A stretch of 64,000 nucleotides of DNA from Anaerobutyricum hallii (GTDB lineage Bacteria > Bacillota > Clostridia > Lachnospirales > Lachnospiraceae): assembly GCF_900209925.1 (NCBI RefSeq), contig NZ_LT907978.1, forward strand, positions 799,219 to 863,218. Reading direction: 5' to 3'. Under the pieces are notes generated by a model that worked only from the letters and a program-made list of their open reading frames with translations, made no database searches and was not told the origin of the DNA. Positions within the stretch are counted from its first letter, which is position 1; each line of letters opens with the position of its first letter. Made by a program: the position numbers and the translations under genes. This document shows positions 27,876 to 37,837 of this stretch, one piece after another.

Positions 27876-28011
27876 CAGAGAATCACGTAATACCGACATA
27901 ATTCGTAAACGACAGTGATTGACGGACAGAATAATGTGTAGTATTATTTGGAGCGAAACAGTTATAAAAGCAAATATCTATAAAATAAATCAAATTGAAA
28001 AGGAAGATAAG

Positions 28012-28482
28012 ATGATTAAACATTATTTAACAGTATTTTTAATTTCCATGGTTCCAATCGCAGAATTGAGAGCAGCCATTCCTTACTCACAGGCAGTAGG
28101 ACTTCCATTGATTCCTTCTTATATCATTGCGATTATCGGAAATATGATTCCGGTACCCTTCATCTATTTATTTGCAAGAAAGGTACTTGAAATTGGAAAC
28201 GATATGCCGGGAATCATCGGTAAGTTCTGTCGCTGGTGTACGGCAAAGGGCGAGAAAGGCGGAGAGAAACTTCAGGCAACAGCAGGAAAGGGACTTTTTG
28301 TTGCGTTACTTTTATTCGTAGGAATCCCGCTTCCGGGAACAGGAGCATGGACAGGAACATTAGCAGCTAGTTTCTTAAAGATGAATTTTAAATCCAGTGC
28401 AATTGCAGCTATGTGCGGTGTTTTACTTGCAGGAGTCATCATGATGACATTAAGCGCAGGATTTTTTACATTGATTCGCTAG
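28012..28482 (+). CDS. Small membrane protein of the COG2426 'small multi-drug export' family
   Basis: This 156-residue protein has four or five membrane segments. The conserved motifs SMVPIAELRAAIPYSQA near the start and FVGIPLPGTGAWTGTLAA near residue 105 define the family. The name 'multi-drug export' is historical; the substrate is unknown. The ATG at 28012 follows AAGGAAG. A zinc-ribbon membrane protein gene follows 12 bases later, suggesting an operon. Confidence 0.82.
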   Translation: MIKHYLTVFLISMVPIAELRAAIPYSQAVGLPLIPSYIIAIIGNMIPVPFIYLFARKVLEIGNDMPGIIGKFCRWCTAKGEKGGEKLQATAGKGLFVALLLFVGIPLPGTGAWTGTLAASFLKMNFKSSAIAAMCGVLLAGVIMMTLSAGFFTLIR

Positions 28483-28494
28483 ATAAAAGGAGTA

Positions 28495-28905
28495 ATGTTG
28501 GGGATGAAACGGTTAGGAAGTTTTTTAGATGGAATATACGGTTTTGACGGAATGTCCTGTTTCTTACTGGCAGTCAGTGTCATTTTGAACTTGCTTACAG
28601 GACTGTGGCCGTCACAGGCGGTGAATAACGTTAACTTAATCAGTTATCTGCCATTACTCTGGTGCATCTTCCGGGTATTTTCTCATAACTACGAAAAAAG
28701 AGAACAGGAGAATGAGAAGTTTTTGCATATGATCCGCCCAATTTGTGAAAATGTCATTGAAAAACGAGAAGAAAAAGCCGAAGCAAAATTATTCCGCTTT
28801 TTTAAATGTCCGCTGTGTAAGCAGAAACTTCGTGTCCCGAAAGGAAAGGGAAAAGTAGAAATAACCTGCCCAAAATGCGGAAATAAATTTATTAAAAAAG
28901 CTTAG
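28495..28905 (+). CDS. Membrane protein with C-terminal zinc ribbon
   Basis: The protein is about 136 residues, with two N-terminal membrane segments (about 20-36 and 45-62), a charged helix (EKREQENEKF...EKREEKAEAKL) and a C-terminal CPLCKQKLRVPKGKGKVEITCPKCGNKF, a classic four-Cys zinc ribbon. No function is known. The start is uncertain: AAAGGAG at 28486-28492 is only two bases from ATG 28495, and TTG 28498 or ATG 28504 are alternatives. The type C hairpin begins 31 bases after the stop. Confidence 0.7.
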   Translation: MLGMKRLGSFLDGIYGFDGMSCFLLAVSVILNLLTGLWPSQAVNNVNLISYLPLLWCIFRVFSHNYEKREQENEKFLHMIRPICENVIEKREEKAEAKLFRFFKCPLCKQKLRVPKGKGKVEITCPKCGNKFIKKA

Positions 28906-28936
28906 AATTTCTGATTTTGCCGCAGGCAAAGGAGAC

Positions 28937-29111
28937 GCCCACTGAAAGGGTTGATTAAAACAGACGAACTTATAAAACAGAATCGTATAGAAATGCTCAG
29001 TAGTCGCTGCGAGCAAAATGCCTCAGTCGGCATTTTCACGCGCTCCGAGTCGCATTTTCTATACGATTCTGTTTTATAAGTTCTGTTTGCTGACTGAATT
29101 TTTCGGTGGGC
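28937..29111 (+). repeat. Large palindromic element, type C
   Basis: The outer arms GCCCACTGAA/TTCGGTGGGC and the longer inner arms (ACTTATAAAACAGAATCGTA and complement) enclose AGTAGTCGCTGCG, a hairpin AAAATGCC/GGCATTTT, and CGCGCTCCGAGTCGC. TAGTCGCT and CGCTCCGA are thus shared with types A and B although the arms are unrelated. It follows the zinc-ribbon gene in the sense orientation. The gap on to queH (29112-29234) holds nothing else recognisable. Confidence 0.83.
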
Positions 29112-29234
29112 TGTGCTACGGCTGGAGGAGCTTAGAATTTCTCGCTTTTTGTTGAGGAAGAAGGGGATAAGACAGAAGGTTGTGGAAGGTATAAGGGGTT
29201 AAAAATTTGAAGAGGTGGCAGAGAGGAGGTTTAT

Positions 29235-29894
29235 ATGAATAAGAATAATAATACAAATAATATGCAGAAAATAAATTACCAAAAGCTGCTTGATAAAGTC
29301 ACAGATAAGATTACAAAAAACTGTGCGGAAGGAAACAAACGTCCATCCCTTTTCCTTCATGCCTGTTGTGCACCTTGCAGTAGTTATGTACTTGAATATT
29401 TAGTAAAATATTTTAAAATCACGATATTTTATTATAATCCAAATATCACACCGGAAACAGAATACATAAAAAGAGTAAAGGAACTGAAACGCTTTATTCA
29501 TGAAGCCGGATATGAGAATGATGTTACTTTTGTAGAAGGTACTTATGATCCGCAGGTATTTTTTGATATGGCAAAAGGAATGGAAGATCTGCCAGAAAGA
29601 GGACCCCGCTGTTATCATTGTTATGCACTCCGTATGGAAGAAGCTGCTAAGAAAGCTGCGGAAACTGGAGCAGATTATTTTACAACAACACTTTCAATCA
29701 GTCCGCATAAGAATGCACAGTGGATTAACGAAATCGGAGAAAAACTCGCTGATCAATATGGGGTGAAACATCTGCCATCTGACTTTAAGAAAAAGGGAGG
29801 ATATCTGCGCTCCATCGCACTTTCTGAGGAGTATCATCTGTATCGCCAGAATTATTGTGGCTGTGTGTTTTCAAAGAAAAATCTTGATCTGTAG
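29235..29894 (+). CDS. queH: Epoxyqueuosine reductase QueH
   Basis: The 219-residue DUF208-family protein has the paired Cys motif LHACCAPCSSYVLEYL and later GPRCYHCYALRMEEAA and NYCGCVFSKKN, the four-Cys iron-sulfur and metal site of QueH. QueH reduces epoxyqueuosine to queuosine in tRNA and replaces QueG in many Firmicutes. GGAGG at 29225-29229 supports the ATG. The N-terminal 12 residues are Asn-rich and probably dispensable. The 3' end runs into a type A hairpin element. Confidence 0.9.
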   Translation: MNKNNNTNNMQKINYQKLLDKVTDKITKNCAEGNKRPSLFLHACCAPCSSYVLEYLVKYFKITIFYYNPNITPETEYIKRVKELKRFIHEAGYENDVTFVEGTYDPQVFFDMAKGMEDLPERGPRCYHCYALRMEEAAKKAAETGADYFTTTLSISPHKNAQWINEIGEKLADQYGVKHLPSDFKKKGGYLRSIALSEEYHLYRQNYCGCVFSKKNLDL

Positions 29895-30046
29895 ATTTAA
29901 TGTAGACGAAAAAAGAAAAAAATACCATATCCCATCTGCTCTGTAGTCGCTGTATTTAAGATGTTCATTCGCATCTTAAACACGCTTCCAAGCCGCATCT
30001 GGGATATGGTATTTTTTCTTTTTTCTGACTACTCTAATCCACAGTT
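29885..30046 (+). repeat. Large palindromic element, type A, at the queH stop codon
   Basis: The outer arm starts within the last codons of queH. The arms pair through GAAAAAAATACCATATCCCA and TGGGATATGGTATTTTTTC; the core motifs are CTGTAGTCGCTG and CGCTTCCAAGCC. The flank after it (AGAATGGGGAGTTTCC..., AAAGGATTGATATTTAAATTG, to about 30,120) matches the flank after the 13190 element. The remaining bases to 30,222 hold nothing recognised. Confidence 0.85.
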
Positions 30047-30222
30047 GGAGAGAATGGGGAGTTTCCAGAAGGTTATGGATTCTCAGGGAATTAAAGTTTA
30101 AAGGATTGATATTTAAATTGTTGCGTATGCTTGAAATTTAGTTGTATTAGATGTGAGATGACTTCACATTTACAGGGTATCATTGAAAAAACTCTAAAAA
30201 TTTTTGGTTTTTTGTATGTTTT

Positions 30223-30250
30223 TTGGAAGGTTATATGATATATTTATAAT
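30223..30250 (+). promoter_or_regulatory. Predicted promoter of the surface-protein gene
   Basis: TTGGAA (30223-30228), a 16-base spacer and a perfect TATAAT (30245-30250) lie 84 bases before the start codon. Confidence 0.5.
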
Positions 30251-30333
30251 AAGGCTATAAAAGTGCTGGGATGCTCACAAAATCAAGCATAAAAAGATTC
30301 GGGGAGTACACTGAATTGAATGGAGGAGAAAAT

Positions 30334-33165
30334 ATGAATAAAAAATCTATTATTATTGTATTGATGATTGCGGCATTATTTTTTATTCCCAAAGAAGTAC
30401 ATGCATCAGATACAGTAAACAGCACAAATGATAGTATAGCGTCTACAGTAATAGGACAGATAACTTTTAATAATGAAAATAATCAATCAGATGTAGGTGC
30501 GGCAGCAGGAAGTGCAGACTATGCAAGTACAGTTACTTTGGCAGCAGATAGACTTCGTACGCAGATAATAAATCGTCAGGCTGAGTGCACGGTATATTAT
30601 AAGGCAGATTCAGCATCGTTTGATAATGATAAGTTTACTAAACTGGCAGAGCAGATATATAATAGTGCATTAAAGCATACCGGTATATCAGATCAGGGAG
30701 ATTATTTGCGCTGGGGAGCTATAGCATCTGTAAATATTTCTGGAAAAACTACAAGTCAGGGTTTGGTAATAACATATAACTTCACATATTATATAACAGA
30801 GAATCAGGAATTAGAGCTGCAAAAGAAATTAGTAGAGATTATGAAAGAATTAAATCTTGATGGCAGAAGTAATTATGAGAAAGTAGTGGCTATATATAAT
30901 TATATTTGTAATCATGTCGCCTATGATTATGAAAATGATGCAGATAATAGTTATGGATTGAAAAGAACTGCTTATGGGGCGATATTTAAGGGAAAAGCAA
31001 ATTGTCAGGGATATTCTGTGCTTTTTTACCGTATGGCTTTACAGGAAGGAATTGATTGTAGGATTATTGGAGGATATGGAATTAATCGAAGTCATGGATG
31101 GAATATTGTAAAACTAGATAATTACTATTATTATGTGGATGCAACATGGGATGCAGAACAAGGGACGAGGACTTATTTTTTAAAGGGTCAGAATAATTTT
31201 CCAGATCATACTCCGGATGCAGAGTATAAAGGATATGATTTTACGAATAAGTATCCGGTAGATACGAAGGATTACAAACCCAATAGTACATCCGGTAGTT
31301 GTGGAAAGAATCTTACATGGAAGCTGTCAGAAAATCACGTTCTTACCATTTCAGGAACAGGTTATATGTATACCTATTCAGAAAGTGTTCCTGCTCCGTG
31401 GGATTATGTCAAGGAAGATATCCAAAAAATAGTTTTTGAATCCTCTGTACAGTTCATAGGCGAATATGCATTTGCAAACTGTACGGAAGTAAAAGAAGTT
31501 ACATTAGGTTCTTCACTTTTCAAGATTGGAGAGGCAGCATTTAAAAATTGTAGTAAGCTAGAAAAGGTAGATTTCCCCAAACGCCTTGCTGTGATACAGT
31601 CAAAAGCATTTTATGGATGTAAACAGTTAAAGAGATTTACATTTAGCGGGGAGTACCCTACGATAGAATCGTATGCATTTAATAAAGTTTCTGCAACAGC
31701 TTATTATCCTTATAGTGATTCTACATGGAATCCAATTATCTTAACTCCTACTAGTCATCAATTTGGAGGATTTATTACATGGAAAGTATGGTCAGGAAAA
31801 GCAGAAGATGATCCGGAGGCTAAAAGTGGTACTTGTGGTAATGGTGTGACCTGGGAATTACAGACTGATCTTTTGAGAATCAATGGAAGAGGGAAAATGA
31901 ACGATTGGACAGATCCAATGACATGTCCATGGTACAATTATCGCAATATTATAAAAAAGGTATCAATAGATTCTAGTGTGGAAAATATTGGGCAGAATGC
32001 TTTTTCTAATATCTCGAATTTATCGAAGATTGAAATTCCTAACAAAATCACATCAATTGGGGGAAAAGCCTTTGATCAGTGTACTTCTTTAAAGAAAGTT
32101 GAATTTAAAGGATCACTGCCAACGATTTCATCAGATGCTTTCAATGGGGTAAGTACAGAAGGATATTATCCTACGGAAGCAGATTCTTCTTGGGATAGTA
32201 TAAAAAGATATCCAGAGAATTATCAGTATGGAGGAAAAATCGTTTGGAAACAACATGAATACTTTATATTAAAAACACACAATAATAGTTTTGGTCATGA
32301 TCCAGATAATTTTACTGCAGATTATTCAACAGATTACGCAGATAAATTACTTGCAAATGCGAAAAAAAAGGCAGAAAAAGAGTATTTAAAGAAAAAAATA
32401 AAAGAAAAATGGGAGGGATCCTGCTTGGGTATAGAGACAGCTATTATTCAAAATAAGAGAAGGGTGCTCGGATACAACAAAGATTTTTATTTTTTAAATA
32501 ATCCGAATGCTGATTCTAAGTTATTAAGTATTATAAATTATTATCAGCTTACACAGTATTTGAATGCGTTCTCGCCAACAATAAAGACACAAAAGAATTC
32601 TAAATCGACTTCTTTAAAAACATTTTTAGAGTCATTTGTTTCACAGGCAAAACTGGATCAGGAAAAAGAATCCCTTTCTATATTCGGTTATTACTATATA
32701 GATGATAACGGAGAAAATCCTGGTCATGCAGTGATTCTTTGTGGATATGAATATGGAGACTTTGATCGTGATGGAAAGAAGGAACATCGTCTCAAGATAT
32801 ATGATTGCAATAATAGGTCAGGATATTATTACATGTATGTATCAGATGATTATACTTCATTTACATATACAAACGATGCGATTAGAGATGGAATAAGACT
32901 TGAGAATTGTTATACACAATTAGACTATGTGAGTGGAAATGGCATCAGTACAAAAGATTATTATAACCTTGGATTAACCGTAGATGATCTTATTCTAACT
33001 CCTACCCCTATCCCTGGTATTGATCATATGGTTGGCTCTGCCGGAACTACAATTCCATCTAATGCGATTACATTGCACGTATATGCTGATAAGCCATTTA
33101 CTATGATGAATGCAAATGGACAAACATTAATTTTTATAAAGACAATACTTTTACCGGTACAATGA
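30334..33165 (+). pseudogene. Secreted transglutaminase/LRR/cysteine-protease-like protein, 5' part of a frameshifted gene
   Basis: The 943-residue frame begins at ATG 30334 (GGAGGAG upstream) with a signal peptide (residues 1-24, cut near VHA). A transglutaminase-like domain has Cys224 in GKANCQGYS, His254 in RSHGWN and Asp269 in YVDATWD. Two blocks of BspA-type leucine-rich repeats follow (about 365-460 and 540-610; IGEYAFANCTEVKEV). A papain/C39-like region has Cys697 in EGSCLG, His798 in NPGHAVILCG and IYDCNN. The frame ends abruptly after TLIFIKTILLPVQ. The next frame continues the protein, so the gene is probably frameshifted at a T5 run (33131-33135). Confidence 0.8.
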
Positions 33166-34550
33166 AAGTGTATGATTATAGAATGGTAGGAAGTCAGAAT
33201 ACAGAAATATATATTACTGTTGATCCAAGTGATAGTTTTTCAGTATCAGATATTAAGGATAGATTTTATCTTGGAGCGGAGATTGATGGTCATTACTATG
33301 CTGCAAAGTCTGATGGGGCTAAAAGTGTTACGTTAAGTAAAACTAAAGGTGTTGAGTTAAAAGGAAGTAATCTTTTTACTTTTGAAGTGACAAGAGGCAC
33401 AGATTTAGAAAATAGTGATTTGATTAGTATTTCCGGTACAGCGGAAGCAGACGTATGTTTAAACAGTGATAACGACAAGGTACAGTTTACTTCGGATAAA
33501 AATTGTAGCGATTTAAAAGTCGAAACATATAAGGATACTGATAAAAAAGAACAATCCATACAACAGAAAACAAATTCAGTAACTTTTACAGATAACCAGG
33601 ATAACACCATAAATATAGATACGAAACCAGTGAAAAAGAATATTAACTCTTGTCAGATTAGTTTTGAGCTTGTTAGAAAATATATTTATGATGGAAAAGA
33701 AAAGAAACCAGAAGTTATTGTGAAAGATGAATCTTCACAGAAACTGACTTTGTCTAAAGATTATAAGATTTCATATTCTGATAATATAGATGCAGGAGAA
33801 GGTAACGTTACGATTACGGGACTCGGAAATTATGAAGGGCAGGTAGAAAAGCACTTTTCTATTGAAAAAGCAGAACAGAACTTTGAGTTAAAGAAACAAA
33901 AATATGATTTATATGTTGGAGATACAGAAACGATTCGACTGGAAAATGCGATAGGAAAAGTAGAATTTTCTTCAAAAGATCCAGAGATTGTTTCGGTAGA
34001 TTCTGACAAAGGAAATATAAAAGGACTTCGTGAAGGAAGAACAGTGATTTATATAACTGCAGACGGAAGCGATGAAAACGGAAAGCAGAATTATAAATCA
34101 TGCCAGAAGGAAATAGAAGTTATTGTAAAAGAAAAACCTTCTGATTCAGGATCAAAAGGAGAAAACATACCAACCGATAAAGATAAGGAAAATGTACTGC
34201 CGTCTCAACCTCCATATTATAGATATAACTATATTAAATATACTTATTATTATATCAGATTATATGCACCTACAATAAAAAAAGTGCAGAGTAAAAAGAA
34301 AGGACAGCTTCGAGTAAAATGGTCTAAACGTGCCCAGGTAGACGGTTATCAGATTCAATGTTCTACAAAGAAGAATTTTAAGAAGAATAAAAAGACAGTG
34401 TTAATAAAGAAAAATGTAACATCTGCTCAAATTAAAAAGTTAAAAAGGAAAAAGCGTTACTATGTAAGAATTCGAAGCTATAAACAGTTCTTTTTTAACA
34501 GATATTATTCGAAATGGAGTAAGGTAAAAACAATTAATAAGATTAAATAA
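33162..34550 (+). pseudogene. 3' part of the frameshifted surface protein (Ig-like and fibronectin-like domains)
   Basis: The 462-codon frame starts with an ATG that has no ribosome binding site. Reading upstream in this frame gives FYKDNTFTGTMKVYDY, which joins smoothly to the previous frame if one T is added at 33131-33135. It encodes an Ig-like module (YIYDGKEKKPEVIVKDES...), a Big_2-like module (YDLYVGDTETIRLENAIG) and a basic C-terminal fibronectin-III-like domain (QLRVKWSKRAQVDGYQIQCS). No sorting motif or anchor is seen. The intact product would have about 1405 residues. Confidence 0.78.
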
Positions 34551-34637
34551 TAATCATAATAACAATAGTCCGTCTCGTCAGTTTGTCACAGCATTGTGCC
34601 TGCAGAATATTATAATAAAAAACGCAGGTGTATCATT

Positions 34638-35363
34638 ATGCCAGATGTAGGAACCTTACAGGTATCTCTTGTTTCTAACCGGGGGAAACGCCCGATTACG
34701 GATGCTGCAGTGGAGATTTCTTCTGCAGGGGAACCGGATAAAATATTAGAAATATTAAAAACAGATGTGTCGGGACAGACAGAAGTGATTGAGTTAGAGA
34801 CCCCTCCTTTAGAATATTCAATGGAACCAGGATTGAATCAGCCATACTCAGAGTATAATTTAAAAATAACAGCTCCGGGATTTGAACCGGTAGAGGTTTC
34901 AGGGAGTCAGATGCTTTCTGGGCAGCTTGCTTTGCAGAATCTCTCTTTGGAACCGACAATTACCGAAATGGCTTCGTATGAAGTCCTTGCAATCGGACCG
35001 CACACATTATATGGTGATTATCCTCCAAAAATCGCAGAGAGCGAGGTTAAGGATATTCAGGCAACAGGAGAGGTTGTATTGAGCAGAGTGGTAATCCCGG
35101 AGTATGTTATAGTACATGATGGAGCCGTTTCTGATAATACGGCAAAGAATTATTATGTACTATATAAAGATTATATTAAAAATGTCGCTTCCTGCGAAAT
35201 TTATTCTACCTGGCCAAAAGAAACATTGAAAGCAAATATATTGGCGATTATGTCATTTACGTTAAACAGAGTATATACGGAGTGGTATCGGAGCCATTGT
35301 TCATTCATGGTTGGAAAGTGCGGTAGTGCAGGCATTTTCTTTTTGCTTTTGTTTGCTTTTTAA
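34638..35363 (+). pseudogene. 5' half of a SpoIID-like/peptidoglycan-binding protein split by the island
   Basis: The frame from ATG 34638 encodes a beta-rich N-terminal region (GTLQVSLVSNRGKRPITDAAVEI) and the start of a SpoIID/LytB-like domain (ETLKANILAIMSFTLNRVYT then EWYRS). Native sequence ends at Ser219 (codon 35292-35294). The remaining 22 codons are island DNA and hydrophobic nonsense. The missing part starts KGKDFTITSSTAFDQKW at 53,392. Intact relatives in Clostridia end in a peptidoglycan-binding repeat and may act on cortex or cell wall. Confidence 0.85.
35280..35306 (+). other. Left island junction (attL-like)
   Basis: Gene sequence GAGTGGTATCGGA is followed by GC (35293-35294) and then island sequence. 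CCATTGTTCATTC at 35294-35306 is repeated inverted (one mismatch) at 53362-53374 by the other junction. The dinucleotide GC is shared by both junctions in the same codon position. Confidence 0.65.
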
Positions 35364-36513
35364 AGTAGAATATCGTGATCCGGAAGATAGTTACTATGAT
35401 GAAGCCGAATTTGCAATCGTAAAAGGAAATACAGTACTTGGAAATCTGATGGACGATGTTCGATTTTATGGAGAACTTGCACTGGTACGGGAAGGGATTG
35501 AGAAAATTCATGAAGCATTGCCGGACTATAAGTATGTACCGATGAGGGATGTTCGAGAAGCAATGTATCCAGAGAAGATGACCACAGAACAGCTGGCAGA
35601 GGCACTGGATGAGATTGCAGAAGCTTTTGATCCGTATGAGTATCGGGATAATGTGGAGATCGGAGAAAATACGGTACAAGAGGTGATGTTGGATTTGCAG
35701 AGTGGCAATACACATTTTTATATTTCTTATTTGAAGGACATTGTAGAGGAAGAATGTGATTTGTCCGTCCGTGCCGGAGTATTGATCGAACGATTGAAGT
35801 CCTACGAACCGGAACTTCCGAAAGATATGGAGCCGATGGTGTATGTCAATTACTGTGAGAAAAGTGAGTTCATGAATCCACGATGCCAGAAGTTATCGGA
35901 TTTGGATTCCAAGAGCGCAGAACAGGACAAAGCATGGTATGCTGACCGTGATCCAAACTCCAACGAACCAAAAACGACAGCACAGATGTTTTTTACAGTA
36001 TATTATGCTGAGAAGGGCGACAAGATGCTGCATCATTTTCAAGGTAAGATAGAGATTGGTACCGGAAACGGAGGTATCATCAGTCAATTAAAGATGCAGA
36101 ATGAAATGAAATTGACGGATGAAAGCTGGATTAGCTATCAGCAAGGGAAAGGTAATGAAGAGTATCAGAAGTATATGGAAGATCTGACGGATATGCAGAA
36201 TCATGTACTGCCGTATTTGCAGAGTTTTTGCAGCATGGAAGAAAAAGGTGTGCAGGAGAGACGAGAACAGAAGATAGCAGAGAAAAATGAGAGCAGAGAA
36301 ACTGTGCCAAGAACTGGCGTTGAAGCAAATACAGCAGTTAAGGATGCAGGGAAAGCAGAAAGAAAGACAGTGGAACAGAAAAAGGCAATGGCAAGGAAAG
36401 AGAAAAAACCATCGATTCATGAACGCTTGGAAATCAATAAGAGAATCATTCAGGAAAAACAGGGAAAAGATAAGCCGGAGAGAGGAGCTGATTTGGGTGT
36501 AAGGACGGTGTAG
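35311..36513 (+). CDS. Conjugative-element accessory protein (YodL/DUF4316/LPD-type), N-terminally truncated
   Basis: From about 35365 the frame reads VEYRDPEDSYYDEAEFAIVKG and continues with ALDEIAEAFDPYEYRDNVE, similar to the YodL and DUF4316 regions of large accessory proteins on Firmicutes conjugative elements. The middle (MVYVNYCEKSEFMNPRCQK...) resembles the 'large polyvalent protein' domains. The basic tail KPSIHERLEINKRIIQEKQG is typical of these proteins. The first 18 codons after the TTG are hydrophobic and probably not native. It marks the left part of the island as a conjugative-element remnant. The role is unknown. Confidence 0.6.
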   Translation: MESAVVQAFSFCFCLLFKVEYRDPEDSYYDEAEFAIVKGNTVLGNLMDDVRFYGELALVREGIEKIHEALPDYKYVPMRDVREAMYPEKMTTEQLAEALDEIAEAFDPYEYRDNVEIGENTVQEVMLDLQSGNTHFYISYLKDIVEEECDLSVRAGVLIERLKSYEPELPKDMEPMVYVNYCEKSEFMNPRCQKLSDLDSKSAEQDKAWYADRDPNSNEPKTTAQMFFTVYYAEKGDKMLHHFQGKIEIGTGNGGIISQLKMQNEMKLTDESWISYQQGKGNEEYQKYMEDLTDMQNHVLPYLQSFCSMEEKGVQERREQKIAEKNESRETVPRTGVEANTAVKDAGKAERKTVEQKKAMARKEKKPSIHERLEINKRIIQEKQGKDKPERGADLGVRTV

Positions 36514-36541
36514 AATAAGCTGAACGAGTCTGAGGTCATGG

Positions 36542-37330
36542 ATGATAACGTGGCTTCCGGATATGGAAGTGTTCCGTAACCTTCCATTAAGTGTAATAAG
36601 CGTTATTTTTCTTTATTTTCTGATGTTTAGTATATTCTGGCTCTGGACCTACAGAACCAATCAGGCACATCAGAAAAAGGAACAGGAAAAAGATGAAAAA
36701 TATAAAGCAGAACTTCTGATAGCTGCAAAAAAGGCAGAAGCCGCCAATGAGGCAAAAACGGAGTTTCTCCAACGGATGAGCCATGATATCAGGACTCCAA
36801 TCAATGGAATCTGCGGGATGATTGATATGGCAGAGCATTATGCAGACGATATGGAGAAACAGACAGAATACAGAGCAAAGATCAAAGAGGCATCCAATCT
36901 GCTGCTGGAACTGGTAAATGATGTTCTGGATATGAGTAAGCTGGAGTCTGGTGAAGTTGTTCTGGAAGAGAGTCCATTTAATCTGAACAAAATTTTTGAG
37001 GAAGTGCTTGTTGTGATTGAACAGATTGCTGCAGAACAGAATATCCGAATTGTATGGGAGAAAAAAGAAATCAAACACTGTGATCTTATTGGAAGTCCGA
37101 GGTATGTGAAACGTGTGATGATGAATATCCTGTCGAATGCGGTGAAATATAACGGAGAAAACGGGCAGATTTATATCAGCTGCAGGGAAATTCCATCCGA
37201 ACAGCCGGAAATGACGACAATGGAATTTGTCTGCCGGGATACCGGAATCGGAATGACAGGGACGGTTTTATCATCAATGACAGCAACAGTCGCACAAACA
37301 GTAAAAAAAGATGGTCATATGAGCAGTTGA
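36542..37330 (+). pseudogene. Truncated hybrid-type histidine kinase
   Basis: The frame encodes one membrane segment (VISVIFLYFLMFSIFWLW), a helical linker and the phospho-acceptor motif FLQRMSHDIRTPINGICGMI, then the N-box MMNILSNAVKYNGENG and a G1 box CRDTGIGMT. After GMT the frame turns into unrelated sequence and stops. The rest of the ATPase domain and any receiver domain are missing, as is the usual large extracellular sensor. From 37262 another frame (ending RWSYEQLSRQMRNLWAMYN) may be the tail of a different lost gene. Confidence 0.75.
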
Positions 37331-37455
37331 GCAGACAGATGCGGAATCTATGGGCCATGTATAACTGAAGGGAAAAGCCAGATGTTGAACAGCTTTTGAA
37401 CAGTGATACTACCATATTTTTCATATAGCAGCGATTGAAACACAAGGATTTTAGA

Positions 37456-37530
37456 ATTTAGATATTTTTCTAAATAGTTGTTGACAATTCTGTTTCGTCA
37501 GAATATATTATATTTAGAAATATTTCTAAA
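37456..37530 (+). promoter_or_regulatory. sdpR promoter with two ArsR-type operators
   Basis: TTGACA (37481-37486), a 17-base spacer and TATATT (37504-37509) form a strong promoter. ATTTAGATATTTTTCTAAAT (37456-37475) lies upstream of the -35 and TTTAGAAATATTTCTAAA lies just after the -10 (about 37513-37530). The two dyads have near-identical half-sites (TTTAGA/TCTAAA), as expected of an autorepressor. Confidence 0.65.
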
Positions 37531-37552
37531 TACTTTTGAAAGAAGTGATGCT

Positions 37553-37837
37553 ATGGCTTTTGCAGATACTTTTAAGGCCTTGTCCGATCCTGCACGCCGA
37601 GAAATCTTACAGTTATTAAAGAATGGCCGAATGTCCGCCGGAGAAATTGGTAGTCATTTTCATATGACCGGTGCTACTGTTTCCTATCATCTAAAGATTT
37701 TGAAAAAGGCTGATCTGATATGGGAAACAAAAGAAAAGAATTTTATTTACTATGATTTGAATACTTCCGTTGTAGAAGAATTACTTCTATGGTTAAAAGA
37801 CTTGAAAGGAGACGAATCTCATGATGAAAAAATATAA
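37553..37837 (+). CDS. sdpR: SdpR-like ArsR-family autorepressor
   Basis: The 94-residue winged-helix protein begins FADTFKALSDPARREILQLL and contains the recognition helix MTGATVSYHLKILKKADLI, the pattern of SdpR, which in Bacillus subtilis represses sdpR-sdpI. There are no metal-binding Cys residues of the ArsR type. The ATG at 37553 follows AAAGAAGTGATG. It overlaps sdpI by 17 bases. Two operator-like dyads lie around its promoter, consistent with autoregulation. Confidence 0.85.
   Translation: MAFADTFKALSDPARREILQLLKNGRMSAGEIGSHFHMTGATVSYHLKILKKADLIWETKEKNFIYYDLNTSVVEELLLWLKDLKGDESHDEKI

Noticed and set aside
36088..36420. Minus-strand frame of 110 codons opposite the conjugative-element gene
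   Set aside because: Its Phe/Leu-rich composition is the complement of the Lys/Glu-rich plus-strand gene.
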